From assembly GCA_902762655.1 (NCBI GenBank), contig CACWOZ010000007.1:1-64000 (forward strand): a stretch of 64,000 nucleotides of DNA. Direction: 5' to 3'. This DNA comes from an uncultured Bacteroidia bacterium. GTDB lineage: Bacteria > Bacteroidota > Bacteroidia > Bacteroidales > UBA932. The position numbers and the translations under genes are program-made. Below the pieces are notes generated by a model. The model was not told the DNA's origin, ran no database searches, and was given only the letters and a program-made list of their open reading frames with translations. Position 1 is the first letter of the stretch. Every line of letters begins with the position of its first letter. Below are positions 33,083 to 41,927 of this stretch, piece by piece.

Positions 33083-36000
33083 ATGAAAAAGATATTCACA
33101 TACCTTACCATAATAGCCTCTCTGGTGCTGCTTGCGCCCTCCTGCGTCAAGGAAAACCTTCGTGCGGTGGACCCTTCCGCAAAGAACGAGGATGGAAAGA
33201 TCTCCCTTGACGGCAGCCTTATACTTCCTTTGGCCCAGGACCAGGGCGATTGGGTCTCTACCAAAGCGGCAACGATGGGCGAGGAAACTCCCAAGGTGAA
33301 GTTCCTGTACCTCGCCGTTTTCAGCGCAGGTGACATCCTTTATGAGATAGTCAAGGCCAAGCCTGGCACCCAGTCCCACCCGACTGCTGAAGAAGCCGGC
33401 TTCAACTGCGGTTCCGAGGCCGAGAACTACATTACCAAGTTCCACGTAGACAAGCTCACCAGCGTTTCTTCCGGTGACCGCTATATCCAGTTCATCGCCA
33501 CTACCAAAGCAATTCCGGAATTCGAGGATATGGAGATGAACCTGATGGACGAAGGCACTTTCGTGCGTACTCTGGTCACTAACAACGGCGGACTGGCATA
33601 CTGGGGGCGCCGCCACTTCACTTCCATATTGGAGACCACGGATATGACCGGAATCAAGATGATCCGCAACTTTGCCAAGGTCAAGGTCAAAGTGGCGGAT
33701 GGCGTAAGCAATTTCCGCGTGCTGGGATTCAAGGTTTTCAATACTCCCGTATATGGTACCATTGCTCCTTTCAATACAAATACGGAAGATTATCAGACTG
33801 TTAACAACGAACTCCAGATTAACTTCGACCGTTTTGCCCATTACGAATTGGCTGCAGAGCAAGATGCTCCGTATACATGGATGACAAATACGGATATGTA
33901 TTATGGCTTTATGCCGCCGGTGATCCAGTATAATTCCTGGAGCAGTTATTACTCTTCCGACGGTACGGATACTATGGATGCCAACAACCTGTGGATAGAT
34001 CCGGCCGAGGCAGACTACCTCTATGAGTGTTCCTACCGTCCGGACCAGAACCCGTTCATAATCCTGAAAGCCCAACTAAATGAGAGTGGCACGTGGAGGA
34101 CATACTATTACAAGGCGGATTTCGTGTATAAGGATACGGATACCGGGGACAACGTTTACTACAATATCCTCCGTAATTTCTGCTACACCCTCAATATCAC
34201 CGGTGTGAACGGAAAGGGCAGCACCAGCGTTTACGATGCGGTGAACAGTATCGCCCTCAACAACTTCGAGGGTTCAACAATGGCTCAGGAGCTCACCAAC
34301 ATAGCAAACGACGACAGCCGCCTGTATGTGAGCAAGACAGATATTCTGATTACCTTCGGTACCTCGTTCACGATGTACGTCAAGAGCGGCACCGGCACTA
34401 ACTTCGCCACTGATGATAATAACAGCATCACCGCCGAGATCCGCGAAGCTACCAACGGAAGCAATATCGTTGCATCTGCTGCCAACATCTCCATTGCAAG
34501 CAGCAATGTGGGTGGCACCGGAGCTTATAGCGGTTGGCGCGAGGTAACAATAACCTGCGCAGATCCCGAAGCCCTCAAACCCGGTGAGGTGTGGAAACAG
34601 CCCATCGTATTCAAGAATGGCAGTGGCCTCACCAGGACGGTGAACCTCACGTTTCGCCGTCCCTTCTCCCTCTCCGTGGACGTTCAGGATTACGTAGACC
34701 CCGTGAAAGGTACGGAAGTATGGGTAGATTTCAACGTGCCGGCTGGTCTTACCGTGGCGCGTTTCCCCCTGTACTTCTATCTGGAGCAGGAAGAGAACAC
34801 AATGTATCCCAAGCCGCTTGCATCCGGCGCAAATGAGACCCTTACCGTGGAGAACGGTCCCAGTCTGATCCCCGGCCATACCAAGAACAACTACTACTAC
34901 CGCAGGACCATCAACTGGGACGAGTATACTTCCATCCCCACCGATGTAAACGGTATCAAGACTTTCCGCAGCTATTTCAAAACGATGGTAGAGGAAAGCG
35001 CCACCACCGTATGGGTGGTTGCATCCCCGAACAATGACTTCTACTATCCTGTGGACGATGGCAACAATTCCACCAACAGGGACACCTTTGCAAACAATAT
35101 GGAAGAGGGTAACCTGTACTTCAGCGTATACGGAATGCAGCTGAAAGTGGGCCAGAAAGCTACCAACAAGGCAACATCCAACGCCGGTGCCCCCATTGTC
35201 TATACATCCTCCAATCCTTCCGTAGCGACGGTGGACGAAAACGGCGAGGTCACAGCTGAAGGATTAGGAACCGCCACTATAACGGCATCTGCCGGTGCCT
35301 ACAAGAACTACAGCGCCGCCGACCCTGTCACCTATACTGTGACGGTAACCAACGACGAGTTGAGCGAACTGGCGGTGAAATGGAAGACAGAGCCTGTCTT
35401 CGTGGTCAAAGTCGGTTCAGATGTCCAGACCGAAGGCGAATACACCGTTGCTTCCGGATACACCGGAACTCCCGTGGTCACATACTCATCTGCCGATACG
35501 GGCATCGCCACCGTTTCATCCAACGGCACCGTTCACGGCGTGGCGGCTGGAAAAGTGCTCATCACCTATTCCGTAACGGCACCTGCAGGAAACGGCTATG
35601 CTGCAGCCACCCAGGCCGTGCATTACGAGATCCAGGTTACGGCGAACAAGGCCGAATCCGGCACCATTCACCACGAGGAAACCTTCCTCGAAAACAACAT
35701 GGGAGACTATGAGATAGTAGAGGAAAGAGTTTCTGATGGCGAGAGATGGAATACCGGAAACGACAAGACGGATAAGTTCCTTCAATACACATATTTCAGC
35801 GCAGGCCGCTGCTACAGGCACCTGTGGTATCCTTATTATAATGTGGGCACAGGGATGTCCTTCGGCGTGGCACAGTCTGCCTGGGGCGCCATAGACGAGC
35901 CTACAGATCGCTGGAACGTGAGCGAAGGCTTTTGGGAAACCGATTACCACAACCGCCGTTTTGCCGGTTATTCCAAGATATCTTCCAAAGACATAGACCT

Positions 36001-36484
36001 TTCCTGCTCGGCCGGGGCCACGATTACCTTCTATCATGCAGGTAACTATTTCTCCGACCCGGCACATCCCGATGCCCGTGCCAATATGAGGTCCGACGCC
36101 AAAATGCGCTTCAGCAAGGACGGCGGCGCCTCCTGGAGCGATCCCGTGAACATCAACTATCCTCCGGGAACCAACTGGATCTACATCAAGGCCCAGGCTG
36201 AAATTCCATCGGATTATCTGGTGTCCAACTTCCGTGTTGCATTCGAATGCGAGAGCTTCCCGGACCATATGTCCCCGCTCTATTACACGAACGACAGTTA
36301 TACTGCTACCACGACAACAGCAACCGCGTATCCGGTATATTATAAGGTAATTACCGTTGGATCGGAGGAGCGCGTGACAACCAGTTACACGCACGAGAAT
36401 ACCGGTTATCCGGTCACAGTCAGCCTCGACGACGGCCGTGCCGGCACATGGGAAATAAAGAACCTTATTATAACTGAAAACTAA
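33083..36484 (+). CDS. Large fimbrial tip adhesin with Ig-like (BIG2) domains
   Basis: A 1133-residue lipoprotein with lipobox LAPSC (C21) and S-T-K61-A. The first ~380 residues are fimbrillin/DUF4906-like (KVKFLYLAVFSAG, ITGVNGKGSTSVYDA). Two BIG2-type domains lie at about 690-760 and 770-860, each with the SSNPSVATVDENGEVTAEGLGTATITA or SSADTGIATVSSNGTVHGVAAGKVLITY pattern. A beta-sandwich end domain follows (about 870-1130). It is the last gene of the operon and its size fits a tip adhesin that meets host or diet ligands. The ligand is unknown. Confidence 0.75.
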   Translation: MKKIFTYLTIIASLVLLAPSCVKENLRAVDPSAKNEDGKISLDGSLILPLAQDQGDWVSTKAATMGEETPKVKFLYLAVFSAGDILYEIVKAKPGTQSHPTAEEAGFNCGSEAENYITKFHVDKLTSVSSGDRYIQFIATTKAIPEFEDMEMNLMDEGTFVRTLVTNNGGLAYWGRRHFTSILETTDMTGIKMIRNFAKVKVKVADGVSNFRVLGFKVFNTPVYGTIAPFNTNTEDYQTVNNELQINFDRFAHYELAAEQDAPYTWMTNTDMYYGFMPPVIQYNSWSSYYSSDGTDTMDANNLWIDPAEADYLYECSYRPDQNPFIILKAQLNESGTWRTYYYKADFVYKDTDTGDNVYYNILRNFCYTLNITGVNGKGSTSVYDAVNSIALNNFEGSTMAQELTNIANDDSRLYVSKTDILITFGTSFTMYVKSGTGTNFATDDNNSITAEIREATNGSNIVASAANISIASSNVGGTGAYSGWREVTITCADPEALKPGEVWKQPIVFKNGSGLTRTVNLTFRRPFSLSVDVQDYVDPVKGTEVWVDFNVPAGLTVARFPLYFYLEQEENTMYPKPLASGANETLTVENGPSLIPGHTKNNYYYRRTINWDEYTSIPTDVNGIKTFRSYFKTMVEESATTVWVVASPNNDFYYPVDDGNNSTNRDTFANNMEEGNLYFSVYGMQLKVGQKATNKATSNAGAPIVYTSSNPSVATVDENGEVTAEGLGTATITASAGAYKNYSAADPVTYTVTVTNDELSELAVKWKTEPVFVVKVGSDVQTEGEYTVASGYTGTPVVTYSSADTGIATVSSNGTVHGVAAGKVLITYSVTAPAGNGYAAATQAVHYEIQVTANKAESGTIHHEETFLENNMGDYEIVEERVSDGERWNTGNDKTDKFLQYTYFSAGRCYRHLWYPYYNVGTGMSFGVAQSAWGAIDEPTDRWNVSEGFWETDYHNRRFAGYSKISSKDIDLSCSAGATITFYHAGNYFSDPAHPDARANMRSDAKMRFSKDGGASWSDPVNINYPPGTNWIYIKAQAEIPSDYLVSNFRVAFECESFPDHMSPLYYTNDSYTATTTTATAYPVYYKVITVGSEERVTTSYTHENTGYPVTVSLDDGRAGTWEIKNLIITEN

Positions 36485-36497
36485 ATACAGAGAAACA

Positions 36498-36531
36498 AAA
36501 GGTCCCCCGACCAAATGGCCGGGGGACCTTT
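36498..36531 (+). terminator. Terminator of the main fimbrial operon
   Basis: Perfect 12-base arms AAAGGTCCCCCG (36498-36509) and CGGGGGACCTTT (36520-36531) with a ten-base loop, 14 bases after the adhesin stop. It also closes the minus-strand tRNA-Val transcript from the other side. Confidence 0.9.
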
Positions 36532-36535
36532 GTTG

Positions 36536-36610
36536 TGAGGATTACTGGATTTGAACCAGTGACCTCTTGCCTGTCAAGCAAGCGCTCTAAACCAACTGAG
36601 CTAAACCCTC
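36536..36610 (-). tRNA. tRNA-Val (anticodon GAC)
   Basis: A 75-base cloverleaf on the minus strand. Acceptor GAGGGTT pairs with AATCCTC (one G-U). The D arm contains TAGCTCAGTTGG. The anticodon stem CTTGC/GCAAG has loop TTGACAG, anticodon GAC for valine. The T arm contains GGTTCAAATCC; discriminator A; no CCA encoded. Confidence 0.92.
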
Positions 36611-36620
36611 GAAAGGACTG

Positions 36621-36628
36621 CAAAGATA
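36621..36628 (-). promoter_or_regulatory. -7 box for tRNA-Val
   Basis: TATCTTTG on the minus strand, ten bases before the tRNA. Same spacing as for tRNA-Pro. Confidence 0.65.
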
Positions 36629-36651
36629 AGTATTTTTTTCAAATTTTTACC

Positions 36652-36659
36652 TATATTTG
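36652..36659 (+). promoter_or_regulatory. -7 box for the sensor kinase gene
   Basis: TATATTTG with the ATG only six bases further on (36666), so translation would begin at or next to the first base of the message. Confidence 0.6.
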
Positions 36660-36665
36660 AAAATT

Positions 36666-38609
36666 ATGAAAAAAACGACGCTTATAGCACTGATTTTTTC
36701 TCTGTGCCTGCTCCCCCTGAAAGCACAGAACAATCCCTACGAGATCAACGATGAGTGCTATAAATATTTCACCGAGGCTGAAAACCTTGTCGGCACGCCG
36801 GAGTTCGATGAGGTCGCCAATGCTCTCCTCCATTCATCCATTACGCATAGCGACACTAAAGCTCAGACCCTCTACTATGTTATGCGTCTGAAGCACGTCA
36901 TTCGCTTGATTCCCACACAGCGCTTATCCTCTGCCGAAGAGGATGAACTCGTTCTCAAGAGGCAGGAGGAACTGAAAGAGGTGGCCGATAAGTTTGGATT
37001 CCCTCAGTATTATTATTACTCCTACGAGTTGGTGCAGAACTACTTCTACAATCATAAGAAGCCTGTGAGGACGATGGAGTTCCTGCAGGAGATGCAGAAG
37101 GAAGCGGCAAGCCGGAAGGAGCCTTATGGGGAGTGGCTCAGTTACCGTTATATGGTGGCGCTTTACATAGCCCAGAGCGATTATATAACTGCCAAGAAAT
37201 ACATCCTCGGGGCACTTAAAATCTACGATGAAAGCAACGATCCCATCGTGCGCAAGCAGAGTGTGTCTCGTCTTTACTGCGACCTTTCGGACACCTACGT
37301 AATAGGAGCAGACTCCGTCAAGATCAATGTCAACAAGGCTGTAAAGGCCAGCCAGGTGCATTTGGATACGCTCCGGTGCGAATATCATCTGGCCAAGATT
37401 GCGGCCTACGAGCAGCGTGCCGAGGACTATCGCCGGCATCGGGACTACTGCATGGCAGACAAGCAATTGAAAATCATCAGCCCCACTGCCTATAAGCTTT
37501 TCGAGACCCTGGATTCCATCATTGAGGGCAATTTCGACTATCATAAGGTCAACAACCTGGCATTCTCCCGCGTGCGGGAAGTGAAATATATCGCCAATGT
37601 GGCGGAGAACTATGGCTATAAAGACCAGGCGTTCGAACTTGAGCGGCTACTCGTCCGCAAGTTCGAACTCCAGCTCGCTACTCTGAACCAGTCCAAGATC
37701 GCGGAGATGGACGCCCGCCTCGGCAACACCAGGCTCAGTACCGAACTTGACGCGAAGCAGCAGGAGGTAAGGAATGTCACACGTCTGGTGCTGATCCTGA
37801 TAACCATCATCCTGAGCGGTATCCTCATCTTCCTCCTCATCCATATCCGCGGCCTTCGCAGGTACAACCGAGAACTTGAGGCCGCGAACGAGCAGGTGCT
37901 GCTCGCGAACGCCGCCAAGACGCGTTTCGTGCAGAACATGAGCCATGAGGTGCGCACACCGCTGAACGCCATAGTCGGCTTCAGCCAGCTGCTGAGTCTG
38001 CCGGACGGGAGTTTCCCGGAAGAGGAAAAAGAGGAGTTCGCAGGGCACATCGTCAATAATACAAAGATGCTGACCATGCTGCTGGACGACATCCTGAATA
38101 CTTCCGCGATGGATTCCGGCAATTACAAGATAACATACGAGGAAGGGGAGTGCGGATTCATGTGCCAGGCAGCCATCAGCAGTGCGGAGCATCGTCTGCA
38201 GCCGGGCGTTACCATGCGCTACGAGCCCGACTTTGACGGCCCTTACACCTTCACCACCGATCCCCGCCGCACGCAGCAGATACTGATCAATCTCCTTACC
38301 AATGCCTGCAAGCACACGTCCCAGGGGGAGATCGTTCTCGGATGCTCTCTCAAAGAGAATCCGGGAGAGGTCACCTTCTCCGTAACAGATACGGGCCCCG
38401 GTGTGCCGGACGACCAGGCCGAGCATATTTTCGACCGTTTCACTAAATTGAACCAGTTCGTGCAGGGAACTGGCCTGGGCCTGAGTATCTGCAGGGATAT
38501 TGCTGGCAAGATGGGCGGCCGCGTCTTCCTCGACACCTCTTACAAGAAGGGAGGAGCCCGTTTCGTATTCGTACTCCCTGTCCAGCCTGATATAGATAAT
38601 AATCAATAA
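36666..38609 (+). CDS. Membrane sensor histidine kinase with periplasmic TPR-like region
   Basis: A 647-residue kinase. Signal peptide 1-20; helical TPR-like sensor about 25-365; membrane helix about 371-395 (LVLILITIILSGILIFLLIHI); coiled link; HisKA with the phospho-accepting H427 in FVQNMSHEVRTPLNAIVGF; HATPase_c with N box QILINLLTNACKH, D-x-G in VTDTGPGVPDD and GTGLGLSICRDIAGKMGG. No receiver is fused; the separate receiver gene follows five bases downstream. The ATG at 36666 is preferred over TTG 36657, which overlaps the -7 box. It lies just outside the fimbrial locus and may control it. Confidence 0.88.
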   Translation: MKKTTLIALIFSLCLLPLKAQNNPYEINDECYKYFTEAENLVGTPEFDEVANALLHSSITHSDTKAQTLYYVMRLKHVIRLIPTQRLSSAEEDELVLKRQEELKEVADKFGFPQYYYYSYELVQNYFYNHKKPVRTMEFLQEMQKEAASRKEPYGEWLSYRYMVALYIAQSDYITAKKYILGALKIYDESNDPIVRKQSVSRLYCDLSDTYVIGADSVKINVNKAVKASQVHLDTLRCEYHLAKIAAYEQRAEDYRRHRDYCMADKQLKIISPTAYKLFETLDSIIEGNFDYHKVNNLAFSRVREVKYIANVAENYGYKDQAFELERLLVRKFELQLATLNQSKIAEMDARLGNTRLSTELDAKQQEVRNVTRLVLILITIILSGILIFLLIHIRGLRRYNRELEAANEQVLLANAAKTRFVQNMSHEVRTPLNAIVGFSQLLSLPDGSFPEEEKEEFAGHIVNNTKMLTMLLDDILNTSAMDSGNYKITYEEGECGFMCQAAISSAEHRLQPGVTMRYEPDFDGPYTFTTDPRRTQQILINLLTNACKHTSQGEIVLGCSLKENPGEVTFSVTDTGPGVPDDQAEHIFDRFTKLNQFVQGTGLGLSICRDIAGKMGGRVFLDTSYKKGGARFVFVLPVQPDIDNNQ

Positions 38610-38614
38610 GATAT

Positions 38615-39034
38615 ATGACACCACTTTACGCACAGAATCACGATTATTCCAAGTTCAGCGTCCTTGCAGTGGATGACATCCCCCTGAATCTTCTTCTTGT
38701 TCAGAAGATGCTTTCACGTTTCAAATTCCGCATGCGCACCGCCACCGGCGGACAGCAGGCCCTCGACGCCGTGGCCGCCGAGAAGCCGGACCTTATCCTG
38801 CTGGACCTCATGATGCCCGGAATCGACGGTTTCGAGGTGATTCGCCGCCTGCGTGCCGACCCCGCCACGGCAGACATCCGGATCGTGATACTCTCCGCCC
38901 TCAATTCGAACGAGGATGTAGTAAAGGGGTTCAATGTGGGGGCTGATGACTTCATCATGAAGCCAATCATCATGGAAAAACTTCTTACCTGCGTGGTTAC
39001 GCAGATCCAGATAGTGGAGTCGAAACAGAAATGA
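38615..39034 (+). CDS. Stand-alone receiver (CheY-like) response regulator
   Basis: A 139-residue receiver without output domain: D20-D21 acidic pair, D64 phosphorylation site in LILLDLMMPGIDG, Ser in VILSALN, K116 in IMKPIIM. It most likely takes phosphate from the kinase encoded just upstream. Over the receiver core it is strikingly like the protein at 15859-16242, so the kinase may serve both. Its stop overlaps the lgt ATG (ATGA). Confidence 0.88.
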   Translation: MTPLYAQNHDYSKFSVLAVDDIPLNLLLVQKMLSRFKFRMRTATGGQQALDAVAAEKPDLILLDLMMPGIDGFEVIRRLRADPATADIRIVILSALNSNEDVVKGFNVGADDFIMKPIIMEKLLTCVVTQIQIVESKQK

Positions 39035-39918
39035 CATTTTTAGCAATCAATTGGAACGTTGATCCGGTGTTCTTCCACATCGGAGCGCTGCAGGTGCGCT
39101 GGTATGGCCTGCTGTTCATCTCCGGGTTCATAATCGGATGGTATATTTTCCGCTGGTTCTTCCGCCGCGAAGGCGTAAAGGAAGAGCTGCTCGACCCGCT
39201 GCTCTATACGCTGCTGCTCTGCACCATAGTAGGCGCCCGCCTCGGGCACTGCCTTTTCTATCAGCCGGACTATTTCTTTGGATCTTGGAAGGGATTCTGG
39301 GAGATATTCATGCCTTGGAAGGGAGGCCTTGCCAGCCATGGCGGAGCCATCGCTCTGCTGCTTGGAATGTGGTGGTTTTCTGCGCATTACGGCAAAAAGA
39401 ACGGCTTCGACTTCCTGTGGATAATGGACCATCTCTGCATTACCGTGGCCTTTGCCGGATGCCTCATCCGACTGGGCAATCTCTTTAACTCCGAGATTTA
39501 CGGGGATGTAACATCTTTACCCTGGGGTATTATTTTCGAAAGAAATGGTGAGACGGAACCCAAGCATCCTACCCAACTCTACGAGGCTGGTTCATACCTT
39601 ATTCTCGGCCTGTATCTTATCTGGCGATACTGGAAGAAACTGGACCGCACCTACCGTGGCTTCTTCTTCGGAGTATTCCTTCTCGGCTGTTTCGGCATGC
39701 GCTTCCTCATCGAGTTCATCAAGGAGCCCCAGGTGGAATTCGAGAATAATATGGTCCTCGATATGGGCCAGTGGCTTAGCATCCCCTTCATAGTCGCCGG
39801 CATCTGCATCCTCATTTATTCCTATAGGAAAAAGGTGCCTGCGGCTGCCGTGCCGCCGGTCGCTCCTCCTAAAAAGCCCTCCGGCCCTACAACCCTAAGC
39901 AACGCACATCCCCTATAG
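39031..39918 (+). CDS. lgt: Prolipoprotein diacylglyceryl transferase (Lgt)
   Basis: A 295-residue inner-membrane enzyme that adds diacylglycerol to the lipobox cysteine, the first step in maturing the many lipoproteins encoded in this window. Family motifs: RWYGLLFISGF (23-33), GARLGHCLFY, GGLASHGGAIALL with the conserved His, RLGNLFNSEIYG (the Lgt signature RxGNxxN) and HPTQLYEA. About seven membrane helices. The end is a Pro/Ala-rich tail. Translation is coupled to the receiver gene. Confidence 0.95.
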   Translation: MTFLAINWNVDPVFFHIGALQVRWYGLLFISGFIIGWYIFRWFFRREGVKEELLDPLLYTLLLCTIVGARLGHCLFYQPDYFFGSWKGFWEIFMPWKGGLASHGGAIALLLGMWWFSAHYGKKNGFDFLWIMDHLCITVAFAGCLIRLGNLFNSEIYGDVTSLPWGIIFERNGETEPKHPTQLYEAGSYLILGLYLIWRYWKKLDRTYRGFFFGVFLLGCFGMRFLIEFIKEPQVEFENNMVLDMGQWLSIPFIVAGICILIYSYRKKVPAAAVPPVAPPKKPSGPTTLSNAHPL

Positions 39919-39919
39919 T

Positions 39920-41251
39920 ATGCGTCGGGTCCTGTTGTGCATCCTTGTCTTGTCTGCTTTCTTCCCCGCAGGAGCGCAGATAGTGAACCGTCTGAAGGTG
40001 GATGACGCTGTATTTCAGCGCTATGCATACGGGCGTATGCAGATGTACAACCCGGCGAATCTCGCCCTGGCGGACTCCATCTATCAGGCGGGAGTGATGC
40101 GCGAGAGTTTCCGCTACAAGTGCCTGGGCCTTTCCCTGGAATTCCCGGTGCGATTCGCACAGGGGGATTATGAGCGTATGGATGAGGCGGTTGCGGAAAT
40201 CAAGGAACTGGTGAAAGGGCATGTGGACGCGCGCCCCTTCTACTTCGCGGTCATCCATGAATACTGCCAGTATCTCATCCACATAGGCCGCGCTTCCGAC
40301 GCAATGCTGGAAGCCCGCGACATGGAGCGCCGTGCCGCCAAACTGAAGATCCCCCTCGGCATCATGTACTCCCACCGGATAGTGGGCCTCATCCAGAGCT
40401 ACCGTACGAATTCCTGGCTGGCCATCCGCAATTTCGAGGAGGCCGCCCTTTATTGCAAGGAGGCCAAAGCGGAGCAGGAACTGCCTAATCTCTACATACT
40501 TATCGCTCAGGAATATGTAAAGATGGGCGAGTTTGAGCAGGCCGAGGCGAACTGCGTGAAGGCCGAGCAGTACCAGGATTTCTTCCCTTCCATCCGCATC
40601 AAGGCCCGCATGACCAGGGCCTACCTCTATAATGCCGAGAAGGACTGGGACCGTTTCTGGGAGACCTACGATTCGCTGGTGAGCGATCCTCTCTATGAAG
40701 TTCAGACCGAGAATGACGCCCGCTGCGAGATGGACGTGGCCTACCTGCGCTCGAAGGGTCTCTTCCTGGAGGCGCTTGCCAAGGCGGATTCGCTCGGCAC
40801 CGCGCGCGACCGGCACGCACTCAAACACGGCATCTACGCCGACCTGGGTTCATTTGGCGACGCTTACGGTGAACTTTCTTCGCTGATGGCGGAGAAGGAC
40901 TCCATCTATATAAAGGTACAGAACGAAGATATGGCCATCCTCGATGCCGAGATGAACAATGCTAAACTGCGGGCCGAGGCGGAGCGTCTGAAGCACCAGA
41001 ACCAGATAACCATCATGCTCGGCTTCCTGGTGATGTTTGCAATTGCCTTCTTCGCCATCTTGCTGAGCCAGTGGCAGTTGAGGCAGAATCTCGATGAGAT
41101 GCGCCGCCGCAATGCCGAAGTGATCCGCGCCCGCAGGGCCTTCCAGAAAGCGATGGATGCAAAGGAATCCGAGAATGCCAACAAGATAAAGATTCTCCAG
41201 AACCGTACAACCAACCCCATGATCGATTATGAAGATTTCCTCAATAGTTAA
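39920..41251 (+). CDS. TPR-like membrane sensor protein without kinase domain
   Basis: A 443-residue protein with signal peptide 1-19, a long helical region with TPR-like pairs (WLAIRNFEEAALYCKEAKAEQELPNLYILIAQEYVKMGEFEQAEANCVKAEQY, about 158-214), a coiled segment, one membrane helix about 356-377 (IMLGFLVMFAIAFFAILLSQW) and about 65 cytoplasmic residues. The plan matches the sensor kinase at 36666 up to the point where the HisKA domain should begin, but the protein ends there. The next frame does not supply a kinase, so this is not a simple frameshift. It may be a decayed kinase or a signalling partner. One base after lgt. Confidence 0.65.
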   Translation: MRRVLLCILVLSAFFPAGAQIVNRLKVDDAVFQRYAYGRMQMYNPANLALADSIYQAGVMRESFRYKCLGLSLEFPVRFAQGDYERMDEAVAEIKELVKGHVDARPFYFAVIHEYCQYLIHIGRASDAMLEARDMERRAAKLKIPLGIMYSHRIVGLIQSYRTNSWLAIRNFEEAALYCKEAKAEQELPNLYILIAQEYVKMGEFEQAEANCVKAEQYQDFFPSIRIKARMTRAYLYNAEKDWDRFWETYDSLVSDPLYEVQTENDARCEMDVAYLRSKGLFLEALAKADSLGTARDRHALKHGIYADLGSFGDAYGELSSLMAEKDSIYIKVQNEDMAILDAEMNNAKLRAEAERLKHQNQITIMLGFLVMFAIAFFAILLSQWQLRQNLDEMRRRNAEVIRARRAFQKAMDAKESENANKIKILQNRTTNPMIDYEDFLNS

Positions 41252-41651
41252 GAATCACGTCAACGAACTGATAGCACTTGCTGTTTTCCTTGTGGGTTCC
41301 ACCCTGGGAATGCTGGGCCTCATCCAGAGGGTGCCTTTGATCATAGGTATTCTCGGGATAGTGTTCCTCGCCTCCGGAATGTTTTACTTCTGCATCAGTT
41401 ACACTTCCGAAAAGGTGTACAAAGAGTACTACAAGGACAGTTACGAGATCGAGCATGAAACCATCGAGGACGAAATCCGCAAATCGATGGTATATCACCG
41501 CTATCAGGAAGCGGTCCTTGGCCGTTACGAAAGCGCCTGCCGCGACCTTGGCCTTGTCGATGAGCAGAAAGACTGGCTCCTCGACCTTCTAATGGCCGAA
41601 AAGAACAAGGTTGACGAGGAGCTCAAGGCCGAAGGCGGCGGCCATATCTGA
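41229..41651 (+). CDS. Small membrane protein of unknown function
   Basis: A 140-residue protein with two membrane helices (about 13-33 and 36-57) and a charged helical cytoplasmic tail. It overlaps the TPR protein by 23 bases, so the two are probably made together. No family was recognised. The stop codon lies in the left arm of the operon terminator. Confidence 0.6.
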   Translation: MKISSIVKNHVNELIALAVFLVGSTLGMLGLIQRVPLIIGILGIVFLASGMFYFCISYTSEKVYKEYYKDSYEIEHETIEDEIRKSMVYHRYQEAVLGRYESACRDLGLVDEQKDWLLDLLMAEKNKVDEELKAEGGGHI

Positions 41652-41679
41652 TTCCCATAACGGGAGTCAGTCAGATATG
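41643..41679 (+). terminator. Terminator after the lgt operon
   Basis: Perfect arms CATATCTGA (41643-41651) and TCAGATATG (41671-41679), with a small inner stem TCCC/GGGA, followed by TCCTGTCTTTTTTG. The left arm contains the stop codon of the preceding gene. Confidence 0.75.
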
Positions 41680-41754
41680 CTCCTGTCTTTTTTGTGGCAC
41701 TGCCCCTGAAGTGCCCTGCGCCCCTATGGTGCTTTTTTCTATTCATTATTCCCG

Positions 41755-41892
41755 GACCTTCCCCAGTTTAATTGATTTTCGGGGAAGGTCAAGGATTTGC
41801 AGGGCTACCTTCCCCGCTGGAGGCCCATATTGGGGAAGGTCACCGGAGGGACGGTCATCAGGGAAAAACTGCATGGGGACGGTCACCGGAGG
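41755..41892. repeat. Cluster of GGGGAAGGTC repeats and hairpins
   Basis: GACCTTCCCC (41755-41764) pairs perfectly with GGGGAAGGTC (41781-41790); ACCTTCCCC (41807-41815) pairs with GGGGAAGGT (41832-41840). GGTCACCGGAGG occurs at 41838-41849 and 41881-41892, and GGGACGGTCA at 41848-41857 and 41876-41885. No gene fits in the 276-base gap between the terminated operon and the convergent LytTR gene. Confidence 0.7.
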
Positions 41893-41927
41893 CAGTGAGT
41901 GGCCGGGGGTAGATGAGGATACTAGAT

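Noticed and set aside
39920-41251. Frameshifted histidine kinase
   Set aside because: None of the frames after the stop encodes HisKA or HATPase motifs; the next gene is a small membrane protein.
41755-41892. CRISPR-like array
   Set aside because: Repeats are short, mixed in orientation and unevenly spaced, and there are no cas genes in the window.
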